A model generated the notes under the pieces. The model was not told the DNA's origin. It saw only the letters and a list, made by a program, of their open reading frames with translations, and made no database searches. The position numbers were made by a program, and so were the translations under genes. This document shows positions 9,641 to 18,677 of a stretch of 55,956 nt of DNA, in pieces (positions within the stretch are counted from its first letter, which is position 1; each line of letters starts with the position of its first letter). Origin of the DNA: Opitutia bacterium UBA957 (GTDB lineage Bacteria > Verrucomicrobiota > Verrucomicrobiia > Opitutales > UBA953); contig DBCN01000063.1 in the NCBI GenBank assembly GCA_002293065.1, positions 1-55,956 on the forward strand, in the 5' to 3' direction.

Positions 9641-11104
9641 TCAGCCGAAGATGTTCGCGGACTTCCCCTTCCCGTCGATGGTCGCGTAGAAGGGCCGGCC
9701 TTCGATGTCGAAGGCGGTCTTGGGACTGATCCCCATCGCCGTGAAGATGGTCGCGTGCATGTCCTCGACGGAGACCGGGTCCTTGATCGCGACCAAGGGC
9801 CGCTCATCGGCGGTCGCACCGTAGACCTTGCCCTTGCCGACGCCGCCGCCGAACATGACGACGCTGGTGCCGCCCGTGAAGTGCCGGTGCAAGCCATAGT
9901 GGTCAGGATTCTCGATGGTCGTGCCTTTGTGGAAGGACTGGTCGCCGGCCTTGGAGCCGGGGCGGCCTTCGATCATCGCGTCGCGGCTGAACTCGCTGGC
10001 GACGACGACCAACGTGCGGTCCAGGAGCCCGCGGGCTTCGAGGTCGCGGATGAGGCGCGCGATGGGTCGGTCGATCTCCTTGTGCATCTTGGCCACCATG
10101 TCGTGGCCCTTGCCGTGGGTATCCCACTGGAAGAAGGGCACATACTCCGTCGTCACCTCGACGAAGCGGGCGCCGTTCTCGACGAGGCGGCGCGCGAGCA
10201 AGCAACCCCGGCCGAAGCGCGAGGTGTCGTAATCCTGCTGAACCTCCTTGGGCTCCAAGGTGAGGTCGAACGCGGCGCGCTCCTTCGCGCTGAGGAGGCG
10301 ATAGGCGTTATCCATCGAGCGGAGCATCGACTCCTGCTGATAGTCGCTGAGCAGGTCACGGTGCGGCGTCGCATCGACCAAGCGACGGAACTCCTTGTCG
10401 CGGTTGACGAACCGGCCTGTATCCATGCCTTTCGGCGGACGCACCGCGGCGGCCGCGTCTTCCGGGAAGGGCAGGTTCATCGGACCATACTCGCCACCGA
10501 AGAAGCCCCCGGTCGTGAAGGACTTGAGTTCTTCGCTTTCGCCGACGCCCTCGAGGCGCTGACCGATGTTGATGAACGCCGGCATCACGGGATTGCGCGG
10601 ACCGAGCACGCGCGCCATCCACGCACCGATGTGCGGCGCCGCGACGGTCTGCGGCGGCACGTAGCCCGTGTGCCAATGGAATTGGTGGCGCGAGTGCAGG
10701 ATGCTGCCGAGGTCGGGCTGGACCGCCGAGCGGATGAGCGTCGCACGGTCCATGACCTGGGCGATCGACTCGAGGCCTTGGCAGATCCGCACGCCATCGA
10801 CCGAAGTGTTGATAGCGGGGAAGGTGCTCAGCACGCGTTTGTATTCGAGGCCCTTTTCGTAGGGTGCGTAGCGCTTCGGGTCGAAGGTTTCGGGCGCCGC
10901 CATGCCGCCCGCGAGCCAGATGAGGATGCAGGCATCAGCCTTGGCGGGCGGGTGGACGACGGCCTTGTCGTCGGACCCGAGGAGCTTCGGGGCGCCCAAC
11001 GATAAGGTGGCCAAACCCGCCCCCGCGAGGAGGCGCAGGAACTCACGCCGGGCCAAGGGTTCAGGCAAGGCGGGGTCGAGAGGCAGATCGTGAGGAAGGG
11101 ACAT
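9641..11104 (-). CDS. DUF1501 family protein, divergent copy, Tat-exported
   Basis: A protein of 487 residues. An ARREFLRLLAGAG twin-arginine motif near residue 20 predicts Tat export. The family core is present but altered: WLAGGMAAPETFDPK replaces the usual GG..SHxDTFDPK, and ASEFSRD replaces EFGRTP. It is therefore a more distant member than the one at 295-1683. The start at 11104 lies five bases after the stop of PSCyt copy C, so the two form an operon, and this puts the Tat motif near the N-terminus; an upstream start would run into the preceding gene. The gene ends flush against the glycerate kinase stop codon. Confidence 0.88.
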   Translation of the reverse strand: MSLPHDLPLDPALPEPLARREFLRLLAGAGLATLSLGAPKLLGSDDKAVVHPPAKADACILIWLAGGMAAPETFDPKRYAPYEKGLEYKRVLSTFPAINTSVDGVRICQGLESIAQVMDRATLIRSAVQPDLGSILHSRHQFHWHTGYVPPQTVAAPHIGAWMARVLGPRNPVMPAFINIGQRLEGVGESEELKSFTTGGFFGGEYGPMNLPFPEDAAAAVRPPKGMDTGRFVNRDKEFRRLVDATPHRDLLSDYQQESMLRSMDNAYRLLSAKERAAFDLTLEPKEVQQDYDTSRFGRGCLLARRLVENGARFVEVTTEYVPFFQWDTHGKGHDMVAKMHKEIDRPIARLIRDLEARGLLDRTLVVVASEFSRDAMIEGRPGSKAGDQSFHKGTTIENPDHYGLHRHFTGGTSVVMFGGGVGKGKVYGATADERPLVAIKDPVSVEDMHATIFTAMGISPKTAFDIEGRPFYATIDGKGKSANIFG

Positions 11105-11109
11105 GGTGT

Positions 11110-13506
11110 TTAGCGGATGGTCTGGAATTCGGGGAGCATGCAAACCGCCCAGAGCAAATCGGCGACGCCCTGCTCGGTGAGCCGCGGCCCAAGGACCTCT
11201 TGGGCCACCTTGAGCTCGGCGGCGGATGGCGGACGGCACAAGGCGGAGACGTAGAGCCACTGCGTGAAATCGTCGGGCGACTTCCACGGCCGCCGCAAGA
11301 GGTTGGCGGCGCCCCGGCCGAGCAGGTCGGCGAAGGCTTGGCCGTTGGCGAGGTCGATGGCTTCCAACGTGCTCAATTCATTGGGGCGCATGGAGACGAT
11401 CTGCTCGCGGTTGGGCCGCCCCAGCGAACGCTGCAGGAGGTCGGACTTCACGAGCGAAGCCCGCGCCGGCGGACTGCCCTTGCCGGACATCTGCGCGAGG
11501 AGTTCGGCCATCTTCGCCTCACCCTTCGCCCACCCGCGATCGGCCAAGACCGCGACCGGACGCCAGGTGGCGTTCGCCGGCAGCACCCCCTTGGCGTTCG
11601 GTACCGCGGCCGTCCATTCCCACGACCGGCCGGTCGCGATTGTCGTGTCTTTCCCCTTACCATCGCGGAGGAAGGCCTGGAGCCAGATGGCGGCGGCGTT
11701 CGGCGCATTGCCGCCATTCCGTCCCACCAAGAGGAATTCGTTTTCGCCCGGACGCAGGTAGGAGGTCAGGTCGAAGGCCTGCGGCGTCTGCCAATCGTCG
11801 CCCTTGGAGGCCGTCTGGCCGTTGACGAAGAGCTCGTAGCTGTTGTCGCACGAAACGACGCAGCCCGCCTTGACCACCGCCTCGGCGACCCGGAAGCGGA
11901 GGCGGAAGACGCGGGTTTCGCCCACCGGCGGGAGCGCGCCCTTGGCTTTATCGTTGGACCACAGCGGCTGGGCCTGCCACGGCAACGAAGCCTGGCCCGC
12001 GGTCGCCCGCGCCACCGCGGCATCCACCTTGAGCGGGGCCGTGCCCGTCAGCCGCCAGAGCGCATCGACGAACTGTTCCGCCGTCAGCCGCTTGGCGCGC
12101 GGGCCGCGATACACATAGCCCTTGTCGTCGGTGGTGCGGGTCAACGTCTCGGTCCGCGCCTGGTAGGCCTGTGAAGTCGCGATGAATTCCAAGACCGCCT
12201 TCAGGTCGTACTTGGACTCGACGAGGCGATTGGCGAGGACATCGAGGAGGTCTTGGTTCCAGGGCTCGGTCTGCATCGCGTCGACGGGATGGACGACCCC
12301 GCGTCCCATGAGACGATGCCAGAGCCGATTGACCATCGTGCGCTGCAGCCGGCCATTCTCCGGATGCGTCATGAGCGTCGCCAATTGCTGCAAACGCTCG
12401 GAGCGCGGCTTGCTTGGATCGACTTGGCCCAACTCGGGGAAGGGCCAGGCGGCGACCGCGGTCTTGCCGGTGGGGACGTCGCAACGCACCAGCTCCAACG
12501 GTTGGTTGGAGGTGATGGCCGCCAAGCCGTAGGCGTCGCGGAGCTTCCACCGATCGACGAAGCTGTCGTGGCAGGAAGCGCACTTCATGTTGATCCCCAG
12601 GAACGTCTGGGAGATGCTCTGGGAGAACTGCAGCTCCGGGCGGGCCCCCGCGCTCACGCTCCCGCGCCAGATGATGCCTTTCGCGAAACCTTCGCTGGCC
12701 GGGGTCGGGGCGATGAGCTCGCGCACGAAGGCGTCGTACGGCTTGTTCTCCGCGAGGGCGGCGTACAGCCAACCGGTGACCTGCTTGCGGCCGCCATCGA
12801 TGTAGCCCGTCCCGGCATAATCGTTGCGGAGCAGGTCGTTCCAGAAAGCCATCCAGTGGTCGGCGTAATCGAGGTCGCGCGCCAGCAGGGTCTTGACGAG
12901 TTTGGCCCGCTTGTCGGGAGCGCGTTCGGCCAGGAACGCGTCGCTTTCGGTGGCCGTCGGCAAGACGCCGACGAGATCCAAGTAGGCGCGGCGCAAGAAG
13001 GTCGCATCATCGGCGACGATGGGCCGGGGCAATTGCCGCGCCTTGACCCATGCATCCAGAACGCGGTCGATCGGGTGCTCGCGGCCATCCTGCGCCGCAG
13101 GCAGCACGGGGGTGCGCGGCTTCAAGGGAGGCTCGTACGCGGGTTGCTTGAAGGCAAAACCGCTGGTCCAAACCGCGCCTTCGGCGATCCACGCCTTCAA
13201 GCGGGCGACCTCCGCCGGACTCAGCCCGTCCCCTTCCGGCGGCATGCGCACGTCCAGATCGGCGCTCGCCACGAGTTCGAGCAGCTTGCTTTGGGCGACA
13301 TCGGACGGCACCACCACCGGGCCATTCTCGCTTCCTTCGAGCAGGGAGACCCGGGTGTTCATCGAGAAACCACCCTTACGCTTGTCGCCGGTATGGCACT
13401 CCCCGCAATGCTTGCGCAGCAAAGGCACGATTTCGTGGTCGAAATCCACCGCCGCCACGAGCGGGACGGTCGCGAGGAAAAGCAAATGGAGCAGGGTTCT
13501 CCGCAT
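11110..13506 (-). CDS. PSCyt1/DUF1549/DUF1553 cytochrome-like protein, copy C, with inserted beta-sandwich-like segment
   Basis: A secreted protein of 798 residues with a signal peptide (MRRTLLHLLFLATVPLVAAV). The first heme motif is CGECH (34-38), followed by the RMPPEGDGLS segment. The PSCyt2 part carries a second heme motif, CASCHDS (from 309), and PSD1 motifs such as MVNRLWHRLMGRGVV follow. It is distinct from copies A and B, shorter, and matches a different subfamily. Around residues 530-640 there is a segment (SYELFVNGQTASKGDDW, then DLTSYLRPGENEFLLVGRN) that resembles the beta-sandwich, galactose-binding-like domains of alpha-L-rhamnosidases and related enzymes. That could be a carbohydrate-binding insert. 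It leads the operon with the downstream DUF1501 gene (five-base gap). Confidence 0.88.
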   Translation of the reverse strand: MRRTLLHLLFLATVPLVAAVDFDHEIVPLLRKHCGECHTGDKRKGGFSMNTRVSLLEGSENGPVVVPSDVAQSKLLELVASADLDVRMPPEGDGLSPAEVARLKAWIAEGAVWTSGFAFKQPAYEPPLKPRTPVLPAAQDGREHPIDRVLDAWVKARQLPRPIVADDATFLRRAYLDLVGVLPTATESDAFLAERAPDKRAKLVKTLLARDLDYADHWMAFWNDLLRNDYAGTGYIDGGRKQVTGWLYAALAENKPYDAFVRELIAPTPASEGFAKGIIWRGSVSAGARPELQFSQSISQTFLGINMKCASCHDSFVDRWKLRDAYGLAAITSNQPLELVRCDVPTGKTAVAAWPFPELGQVDPSKPRSERLQQLATLMTHPENGRLQRTMVNRLWHRLMGRGVVHPVDAMQTEPWNQDLLDVLANRLVESKYDLKAVLEFIATSQAYQARTETLTRTTDDKGYVYRGPRAKRLTAEQFVDALWRLTGTAPLKVDAAVARATAGQASLPWQAQPLWSNDKAKGALPPVGETRVFRLRFRVAEAVVKAGCVVSCDNSYELFVNGQTASKGDDWQTPQAFDLTSYLRPGENEFLLVGRNGGNAPNAAAIWLQAFLRDGKGKDTTIATGRSWEWTAAVPNAKGVLPANATWRPVAVLADRGWAKGEAKMAELLAQMSGKGSPPARASLVKSDLLQRSLGRPNREQIVSMRPNELSTLEAIDLANGQAFADLLGRGAANLLRRPWKSPDDFTQWLYVSALCRPPSAAELKVAQEVLGPRLTEQGVADLLWAVCMLPEFQTIR

Positions 13507-13605
13507 CCGGGCAAACTAGGAGGTCTCCGCCGCTTATCAAGCCGTCGCGAACGTTGGCGTGGTTTTTGCCTTTCCGTGCCCGACAAGAAACCACAGGCTC
13601 TTTCC

Positions 13606-13869
13606 ATGCCCCTCCGCCCCACCCTGCTCGTCTGCCTTTTCTGTGGCCTCATTACCTTCGCCGTCGCGGCCGACAGCAAACCCGAGACCAAGCCGGAAAC
13701 CAAGCCCACGGCCCCCAAGGTCTCGCCGCCGGCCACCCCCGTCTGCCCTAAATGCAAGAAGGAGATGGAATTGGACGGCTTCGAAATGCTCCCGGACGAC
13801 GGCGGCGGCATCTTCAAGATTTACGTCTGTAAGGCCTGCAAGACGACCGATAAGCGCAAGCGCGACTGA
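13606..13869 (+). CDS. Small secreted protein with two CxxC pairs
   Basis: A protein of 87 residues. It begins with a signal peptide (MPLRPTLLVCLFCGLITFAVAA), followed by a Lys/Thr/Pro repeat (KPETKPETKP) and then a compact module with CPKC and, about 28 residues later, CKAC. This is the layout of a zinc ribbon. Secretion of a zinc ribbon is unusual, so disulfide or metal binding in the periplasm are alternatives. It is divergent from PSCyt copy C and followed by a strong terminator. The family is not recognised. The ATG at 13606 is chosen because it starts the signal peptide; the open frame upstream is antisense to copy C. Confidence 0.7.
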   Translation: MPLRPTLLVCLFCGLITFAVAADSKPETKPETKPTAPKVSPPATPVCPKCKKEMELDGFEMLPDDGGGIFKIYVCKACKTTDKRKRD

Positions 13870-13890
13870 GCGCGGCGGCCGGCACCAAGC

Positions 13891-13917
13891 AAAAGGGCGC
13901 CCGCCGGGCGCCCTTTT
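13891..13917. terminator. Bidirectional rho-independent terminator
   Basis: A near-perfect palindrome, AAAAGGGCGCCCG / CGGGCGCCCTTTT, is flanked by A and T runs, so it can end both the small CxxC gene on the plus strand and the lactonase gene on the minus strand. It is very similar to the terminator at 55131-55158. Confidence 0.88.
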
Positions 13918-13935
13918 CATTCTCGCAGTTGCGGC

Positions 13936-15033
13936 TCAACGCGCGAAGACGATGCAGCAGGCGGACCCTGCCTCGACGGACTGCCGGGTATCCGTCAGTT
14001 TGCCCGTCGCCGGGTCGATGCGGTAGGCGTTGATCGTACCCGACTTCTGGCCGGCGCACAAGAGCCAGCGGCCGTCGTTGCTGAGACCGAAACCGCGCGG
14101 CACCGCCGGCACATCGAGGACATGCTGGATCAGCGCGAGTTTGCCATCGGCGCCGATCGCATAGACGGCCAGCGAGTTGTGGCCGCGATTGGAGACGTAG
14201 AGCGCCTGCCCGTTCGGGTGGCAGAAAATCTCCGCGGTCGAAGCGCCCTTGGCGGAAGCACCCGCGGGCAAGGTCGGCAACACCTGCGCTTCCTTCAGGG
14301 CTCCGGTCGAGGCATCCACGGTGAAGGCGCTCACCGTCAGGAGCATCTCGTTGCAGACATAGGCGAACCCACCCTTCGGATGGAAGGCCAGGTGACGTGG
14401 GCCCGAGCCCGGCGCCACGCGGCCGGACTTCGGGTCGTTCGGAGTCAAGGTGCCCTTGGTCGCATCGAAGCGATAGATGAAGACATCGTCCGTCCCGAGG
14501 TCGGGTACGTAGACAAAACGGTTCGCGGCGTCGGGGTAGATACCGTGCGCGTGCGGGCCGGTTTGGCGGGCCTTGTTCGGACCCGAACCCTCCTGCTGGA
14601 AGAAACTTCTGGCCGGTCCGATCGAGCCATCCGCTTGGAGCGGCAAGCAAGCCACCGAGCCCGAACCATAGTTGGCGGCAAAGAGGAACTTGCCGGTCTG
14701 GTCGACCGAGACGTGGGTCGCGCCCTTCCCCTTCGTGTCCTGTCCATTCAAGTAGGTCGCCTTCCCCTCGGCCGAGAGGCGGTAGGCGGCCACGCCGCCG
14801 CCCGCGACCTCGGCGGTGGCGTAGAGGAACTTGCCGTCGTTGCTTAAAGCCAGGAAGGAAGCCCCTTTCGCCTCGGCGATGACGACGGGAGCGGAAAGCT
14901 TGCCGGTCTCCGCATCGATGGTGCCGCGGAGGATGCCCTTCGCCTGAGGGCCCGAGGTACCGATGTAATAAGTCAAATCAGCGGCGGAGGTGGAGGCGGA
15001 CAGCAGGGCGAGGAGGGAGAGCAGCGGGCGCAT
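13936..15033 (-). CDS. Secreted lactonase family beta-propeller protein (6-phosphogluconolactonase-like)
   Basis: A protein of 365 residues with a signal peptide (MRPLLSLLALLSASTSA). The rest consists of repeated blades typical of the seven-bladed lactonase family (Pfam Lactonase), with motifs such as YYIGT, NDGKFLYATAE, ANYGSGSVACLPL, GPHAHGIYPDA, GSGPRHLAFHP and YVSNRGHNSLAVY. Cytoplasmic relatives hydrolyse 6-phosphogluconolactone. A secreted member more likely acts on a free sugar lactone, which is inference. The start at 15033 is chosen over an upstream in-frame ATG because it begins the signal peptide. It is the third gene of a minus-strand run after the M13 peptidase and the sulfatase. 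Confidence 0.87.
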   Translation of the reverse strand: MRPLLSLLALLSASTSAADLTYYIGTSGPQAKGILRGTIDAETGKLSAPVVIAEAKGASFLALSNDGKFLYATAEVAGGGVAAYRLSAEGKATYLNGQDTKGKGATHVSVDQTGKFLFAANYGSGSVACLPLQADGSIGPARSFFQQEGSGPNKARQTGPHAHGIYPDAANRFVYVPDLGTDDVFIYRFDATKGTLTPNDPKSGRVAPGSGPRHLAFHPKGGFAYVCNEMLLTVSAFTVDASTGALKEAQVLPTLPAGASAKGASTAEIFCHPNGQALYVSNRGHNSLAVYAIGADGKLALIQHVLDVPAVPRGFGLSNDGRWLLCAGQKSGTINAYRIDPATGKLTDTRQSVEAGSACCIVFAR

Positions 15034-15081
15034 GGGGATGAAGATGAGAGGGGGAAGTCGCGGGATGGTTCCAGACAAAAC

Positions 15082-16404
15082 TCAGCGGCCGTCCCACCAA
15101 CCGTCCAAGAGGCCGGTGAGACGCTTCACGTCGGCCGGACGTTCCGCGGCGAGGTCGCGTTGTTCGTGGGGATCGGCCTTGAGGTCGAAGAGGCGCGGCG
15201 GTTCCGTCGCATCGGCGGAGCCGTGCTGCGTGGCGCCGGTCTTGAGGCCGCTCGAGACGATGAGCTTGAGGTCGCCGGCCACCAGCCAGCGGTACCGCAA
15301 GCTGGCGGCGGGGCGTCCGAGCTCGCGAATGTCATGGGTCGAATTCTGACCCGCGACGAACGGACGCGCCTTCAGGGCCGCGTCATCGAGCAAGTCGAGG
15401 CCATCGCCATCGGCCGGCACCTTGGCCCCGGCGAGTTTGAGCAAGGTCGGCATCAGGTCGACCGCGCTGGCCGGGGCTTGGATGGTCGTCGGGGCGATGC
15501 GGCCGGGCCAGCTGACCAGGATCGGCGAACGGACGCCACCGTCGAAGGGCGATTGCTTGGAACGGGCGAAATCGACCTCCGCCTTGTCCGTGCGCGGAAT
15601 CCAACCGTTGTCCGCGATGTAGACGATGATCGTGTCGCGGGTCAGCCCTTCCTTCTCGAGATGCGCCCGCACCTCCCCGATGGTCTCATCGAACCATTCG
15701 ACCATCGCGTGGTAGCGCGCCGCCTGCGGCGTGGGCGAGCGGTCGCGATACTTGGCGAGCAAGCGCGCGGGTGGCGTGTGCGGGTCATGCGGCAGCATCG
15801 GGGCATACCAAGCGAAGAACGGCTTACCGTCCTGCTTCGCCCGGGAGATGAACTCCGTCAGCGGCGCCAAGGTCTTGCGGCCGATGTCGAGGCCGACGTC
15901 GCCATGGCGGCCGCCCTTGGACATGCCTTCGGTGAAGCCGCCGGTGGAATAGTCTCCCATCCACCACTTGCCGGTCTGCAGGCTGACGTAGCCCCGCTCA
16001 CCCAGCAGGCGCGGCAGGATCGGCGACTCCTGGAACCGCTGGATCATGCGAGCGCGGCCCTCGAGGAACGCCGGACTTTTCTGACGCGCGGCCCCCGTCG
16101 CGGCGGCGGGCACCAGCGGGTCGTTGCCGGTGATGCCGTGACGGTGCACGTGCCGCCCCGTCAAGATGGAGGCGAGGCTCGGCCCGCACAGGGAATTCGT
16201 GACGTACCCACGCGGGAAGACGCGGGACTCGGCCGCCAGCTTGTCGAGGTGCGGGGTCTGGACGGCCTTGGAGCCCATGAAGCCGTAATCGAACCACGCA
16301 TGGTCGTCCGAGATGATCATGAGGATGTTGGGCGCCTTGGCCGGGGCCGCCGGGGCGGCGCCGGCCAGGGTGAAGGCGCACAGCAGGAGGAGGAGATGTC
16401 GCAT
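15082..16404 (-). CDS. Secreted type I sulfatase family protein with altered maturation motif
   Basis: A protein of 440 residues with a signal peptide (MRHLLLLLCAFTLAGAAPAA). The metal-binding segment NILMIISDDHAWFDYG (26-41) is canonical. The active-site cysteine that becomes formylglycine is C73 in LCGPSLASILTGRH. The usual consensus is C-x-P-S-R, and here the arginine is leucine (L77). The downstream IVYIADNGW segment provides further metal-site residues. The family removes sulfate esters from carbohydrates or other substrates. The substrate is not predictable, and the missing arginine makes the efficiency of formylglycine formation uncertain. The gene starts nine bases after the M13 peptidase gene and is followed 48 bases later by the lactonase, so it is probably in an operon. 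Confidence 0.88.
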   Translation of the reverse strand: MRHLLLLLCAFTLAGAAPAAPAKAPNILMIISDDHAWFDYGFMGSKAVQTPHLDKLAAESRVFPRGYVTNSLCGPSLASILTGRHVHRHGITGNDPLVPAAATGAARQKSPAFLEGRARMIQRFQESPILPRLLGERGYVSLQTGKWWMGDYSTGGFTEGMSKGGRHGDVGLDIGRKTLAPLTEFISRAKQDGKPFFAWYAPMLPHDPHTPPARLLAKYRDRSPTPQAARYHAMVEWFDETIGEVRAHLEKEGLTRDTIIVYIADNGWIPRTDKAEVDFARSKQSPFDGGVRSPILVSWPGRIAPTTIQAPASAVDLMPTLLKLAGAKVPADGDGLDLLDDAALKARPFVAGQNSTHDIRELGRPAASLRYRWLVAGDLKLIVSSGLKTGATQHGSADATEPPRLFDLKADPHEQRDLAAERPADVKRLTGLLDGWWDGR

Positions 16405-16413
16405 GGGAAAGGG

Positions 16414-18414
16414 TTACCAGATTTTCACGCGTTCCTTCGGATCCAGCCACATGCCGTCGCCGGGCTTGGTGCCGAAGGCTTCGTGGAAGGCGTCCACGTT
16501 GCGCAGGACGACGTTGATGCGTTGGGGCATGGGGGAATGCGTGTCGGAGAGCAGGCGGTTACGGAGCGTTTCGTCCCGGATGTTGCCGGCGAAGGCGAAC
16601 GCGTGGGCGAGGAAGAAGCGTTGCAGGGGCGTCTGCCCGGCGATCAGCCGACCCGAGCGGTAGGCTTCGGTCGTGCGGAACGCGTCGAGGGCGATCTCGA
16701 CGCCGCCGAGGTCGGCGATGTTCTCGCCCAAGGTGAGCTTGCCGTTGACGCGGATCCCGGGCAACGGCTCCTCCTTGTCGTATTGCGCGACGATCAGGTC
16801 GCAACGGTCGCGGAAGCCCTTTTCGGTCGGCGGCGACCACCCTTGCTCCAAGCGACCCGTCGGGCCGAACCGACGACCGGAGTCGTCGAAACCGTGCGTG
16901 AGCTCATGGCCGATGGTGCAGGCGATGAAGCCGTACAGGACCGCGTCGTCGAGGAGTTCGCCATCGTAGGTCGGGACGGCGAGGATGGCGGCGGGCATGA
17001 CGATCTCGTTGTTCATCGGGCTGTAGTAGGCGTTCACCGTGTATGGACGCATGCCCCACTCCTCGCGTTCGGGCGACCCACCCACGCGGGCGAAGGTGCG
17101 CGCCCGCGACCACTTGCTGACGTTGACCAAGTTCTGGGCCAGGCCTTCGGCGCGGATCTCGACGCCTTCATAGCCGCGGAATTTATCGGGATAGCCCACG
17201 CGCAACTTAATGGCGGCGAGCTTGCGCAGCGCCCAAGCCTGCGTATCGGCGTCCATCCACTCCAACTTGCGGATACGGGCCGCGAAGGCGGTCCGCACGT
17301 TTTCGCAGACGAGGCGGAAACGTTCGCGCTGAACCGGCGAGAATCGTCGGGCCACATACTCCTTGCCCAGCAAGTCGCCCAAGGCGCCATCCTGCATCTT
17401 CAGCGCGCGTTCCTCCAAGCTGCGTTGCCGCTTGGCGCCCGTGAGGACGATGCCCTCGAATTCGAAGGCGGCCTTGGCGGTCGTCGCGTTGAGCACGGAG
17501 GCATAACCGGCGATCGCCTGGAAGCGCAGGTAGTCGCGGACGTCCGCCGCGGGGGTTTCGGCGAGGAGGCGGGCGAGGGCCCGGAGGAAATCGGGTTGGC
17601 CGACGATGACGCGATCGACCGCCGGCGCGCCGGCGCGGCGGGTGGCGGCTTCCCAACGCAGTCCCGGCGTGAGGGCGTCGATCTCCGCCCACGTCATGGG
17701 ATGGTAATGGGCATCGGGATTGCGCAGCTGCACCATCGGTAAGGAGACTTCCGCCAGCTTGACCTCGAAGGCGAGGACGGCGGCGCCGGCCTTCTGGGCG
17801 CGCTCGGCATCATAGCCGAGAAAACCCAACATCTTGGCGACGTGGGCCGGGAAAGCGTCCCGCACGCGCTTGGTGGCGGGCTCATCGCTGAAATAGAACG
17901 CCCGTTCGGGCAGGGAGAGTCCGGTCTGCCAGAGATACAAGGCGACCTTGGTCTCGTCCTTCTTGTCTTGGGAAGCAAAGACGCCGAGGAAGGAGCCCGT
18001 GCCCTCCGCATAGAGTTCCGCCGCCGCGTCCAGCAAGGCCTGCGGGGTCTTCGCTTCGTCCAACTTGGCCAAGACGCCGCGCAGGCCGACCGGCAGTTCG
18101 GTCGGGCCTTGCTCGAAGCCGAGGGCGGAGCGCCAGAAATCGGCGAGGCGGCGCTGATCGCCGTTCGCATCCTTCTTCACCAGCAAGTCGGCGTTGATGG
18201 CGAGGAGGTCCTTCTTGATGAGGTCGTCTTGCCAAGCGAAGGAATTGTAGACCGCTCGATCGGCCGGAATGGGGTTCGCTTGATTCCAGCGTCCATTGGC
18301 GTGCAGCCAAAAATCGCGGGTCGGCGGAACGGTGGCATCGCGATTGGCTTCCACCAGGTCGGCTTGGGCCAAGGTGGTGGCCAAGAGCAGGGCCAAGCAG
18401 GGGGTACGCAGCAT
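16414..18414 (-). CDS. M13 family zinc metallopeptidase (neprilysin/PepO-like), secreted
   Basis: A protein of 666 residues, the normal size. A signal peptide (MLRTPCLALLLATTLAQA) is followed by the typical N-terminal RDFWLHANGRWNQANPIP segment. The zinc site is HELTH (503-507), with the third ligand E564 in GENIADLGG. The substrate-binding NAYYSPMNNEI segment and the late C-terminal LRNVDAFHEAFG are present. The lack of a long membrane anchor predicts a soluble periplasmic or exported enzyme cleaving peptides of modest size. It is the first gene of a minus-strand run with the sulfatase and lactonase. Confidence 0.94.
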   Translation of the reverse strand: MLRTPCLALLLATTLAQADLVEANRDATVPPTRDFWLHANGRWNQANPIPADRAVYNSFAWQDDLIKKDLLAINADLLVKKDANGDQRRLADFWRSALGFEQGPTELPVGLRGVLAKLDEAKTPQALLDAAAELYAEGTGSFLGVFASQDKKDETKVALYLWQTGLSLPERAFYFSDEPATKRVRDAFPAHVAKMLGFLGYDAERAQKAGAAVLAFEVKLAEVSLPMVQLRNPDAHYHPMTWAEIDALTPGLRWEAATRRAGAPAVDRVIVGQPDFLRALARLLAETPAADVRDYLRFQAIAGYASVLNATTAKAAFEFEGIVLTGAKRQRSLEERALKMQDGALGDLLGKEYVARRFSPVQRERFRLVCENVRTAFAARIRKLEWMDADTQAWALRKLAAIKLRVGYPDKFRGYEGVEIRAEGLAQNLVNVSKWSRARTFARVGGSPEREEWGMRPYTVNAYYSPMNNEIVMPAAILAVPTYDGELLDDAVLYGFIACTIGHELTHGFDDSGRRFGPTGRLEQGWSPPTEKGFRDRCDLIVAQYDKEEPLPGIRVNGKLTLGENIADLGGVEIALDAFRTTEAYRSGRLIAGQTPLQRFFLAHAFAFAGNIRDETLRNRLLSDTHSPMPQRINVVLRNVDAFHEAFGTKPGDGMWLDPKERVKIW

Positions 18415-18569
18415 GCCAATCAGTCAATCCACCCGTCGACCCTGCGGAACCCTTTTTTTCGGAAATCGCCGGCACCCCCCTTGCGTTCCCGAATCCCTCG
18501 GGTAAACTCTCGGTCAAGCCTCAGACCATACCAGGGGTGTCCGTCACCGACGGGCCGCTGCCGGGGGTC

Positions 18570-18600
18570 CTGCAAATATAATACGAATTTATTTCACTGA
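18570..18600 (+). promoter_or_regulatory. AT-rich candidate promoter region before the sigma factor gene
   Basis: The 263-base gap between the M13 peptidase and the sigma factor holds an AT-rich island in otherwise GC-rich DNA. A perfect TATAAT lies at 18577-18582, but no recognisable -35 element sits 16-18 bases upstream. It lies about 95 bases before the sigma factor start, so a sizeable leader would follow. The assignment is tentative, and the element could also serve the opposite strand. Confidence 0.35.
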
Positions 18601-18677
18601 TTATCAGTTGTTTAGGAAAAGGCATCCCTGAAAAGGCCGTTTGGGAGCCCCTTATATGTAGGCCCATCACTTTTTTT

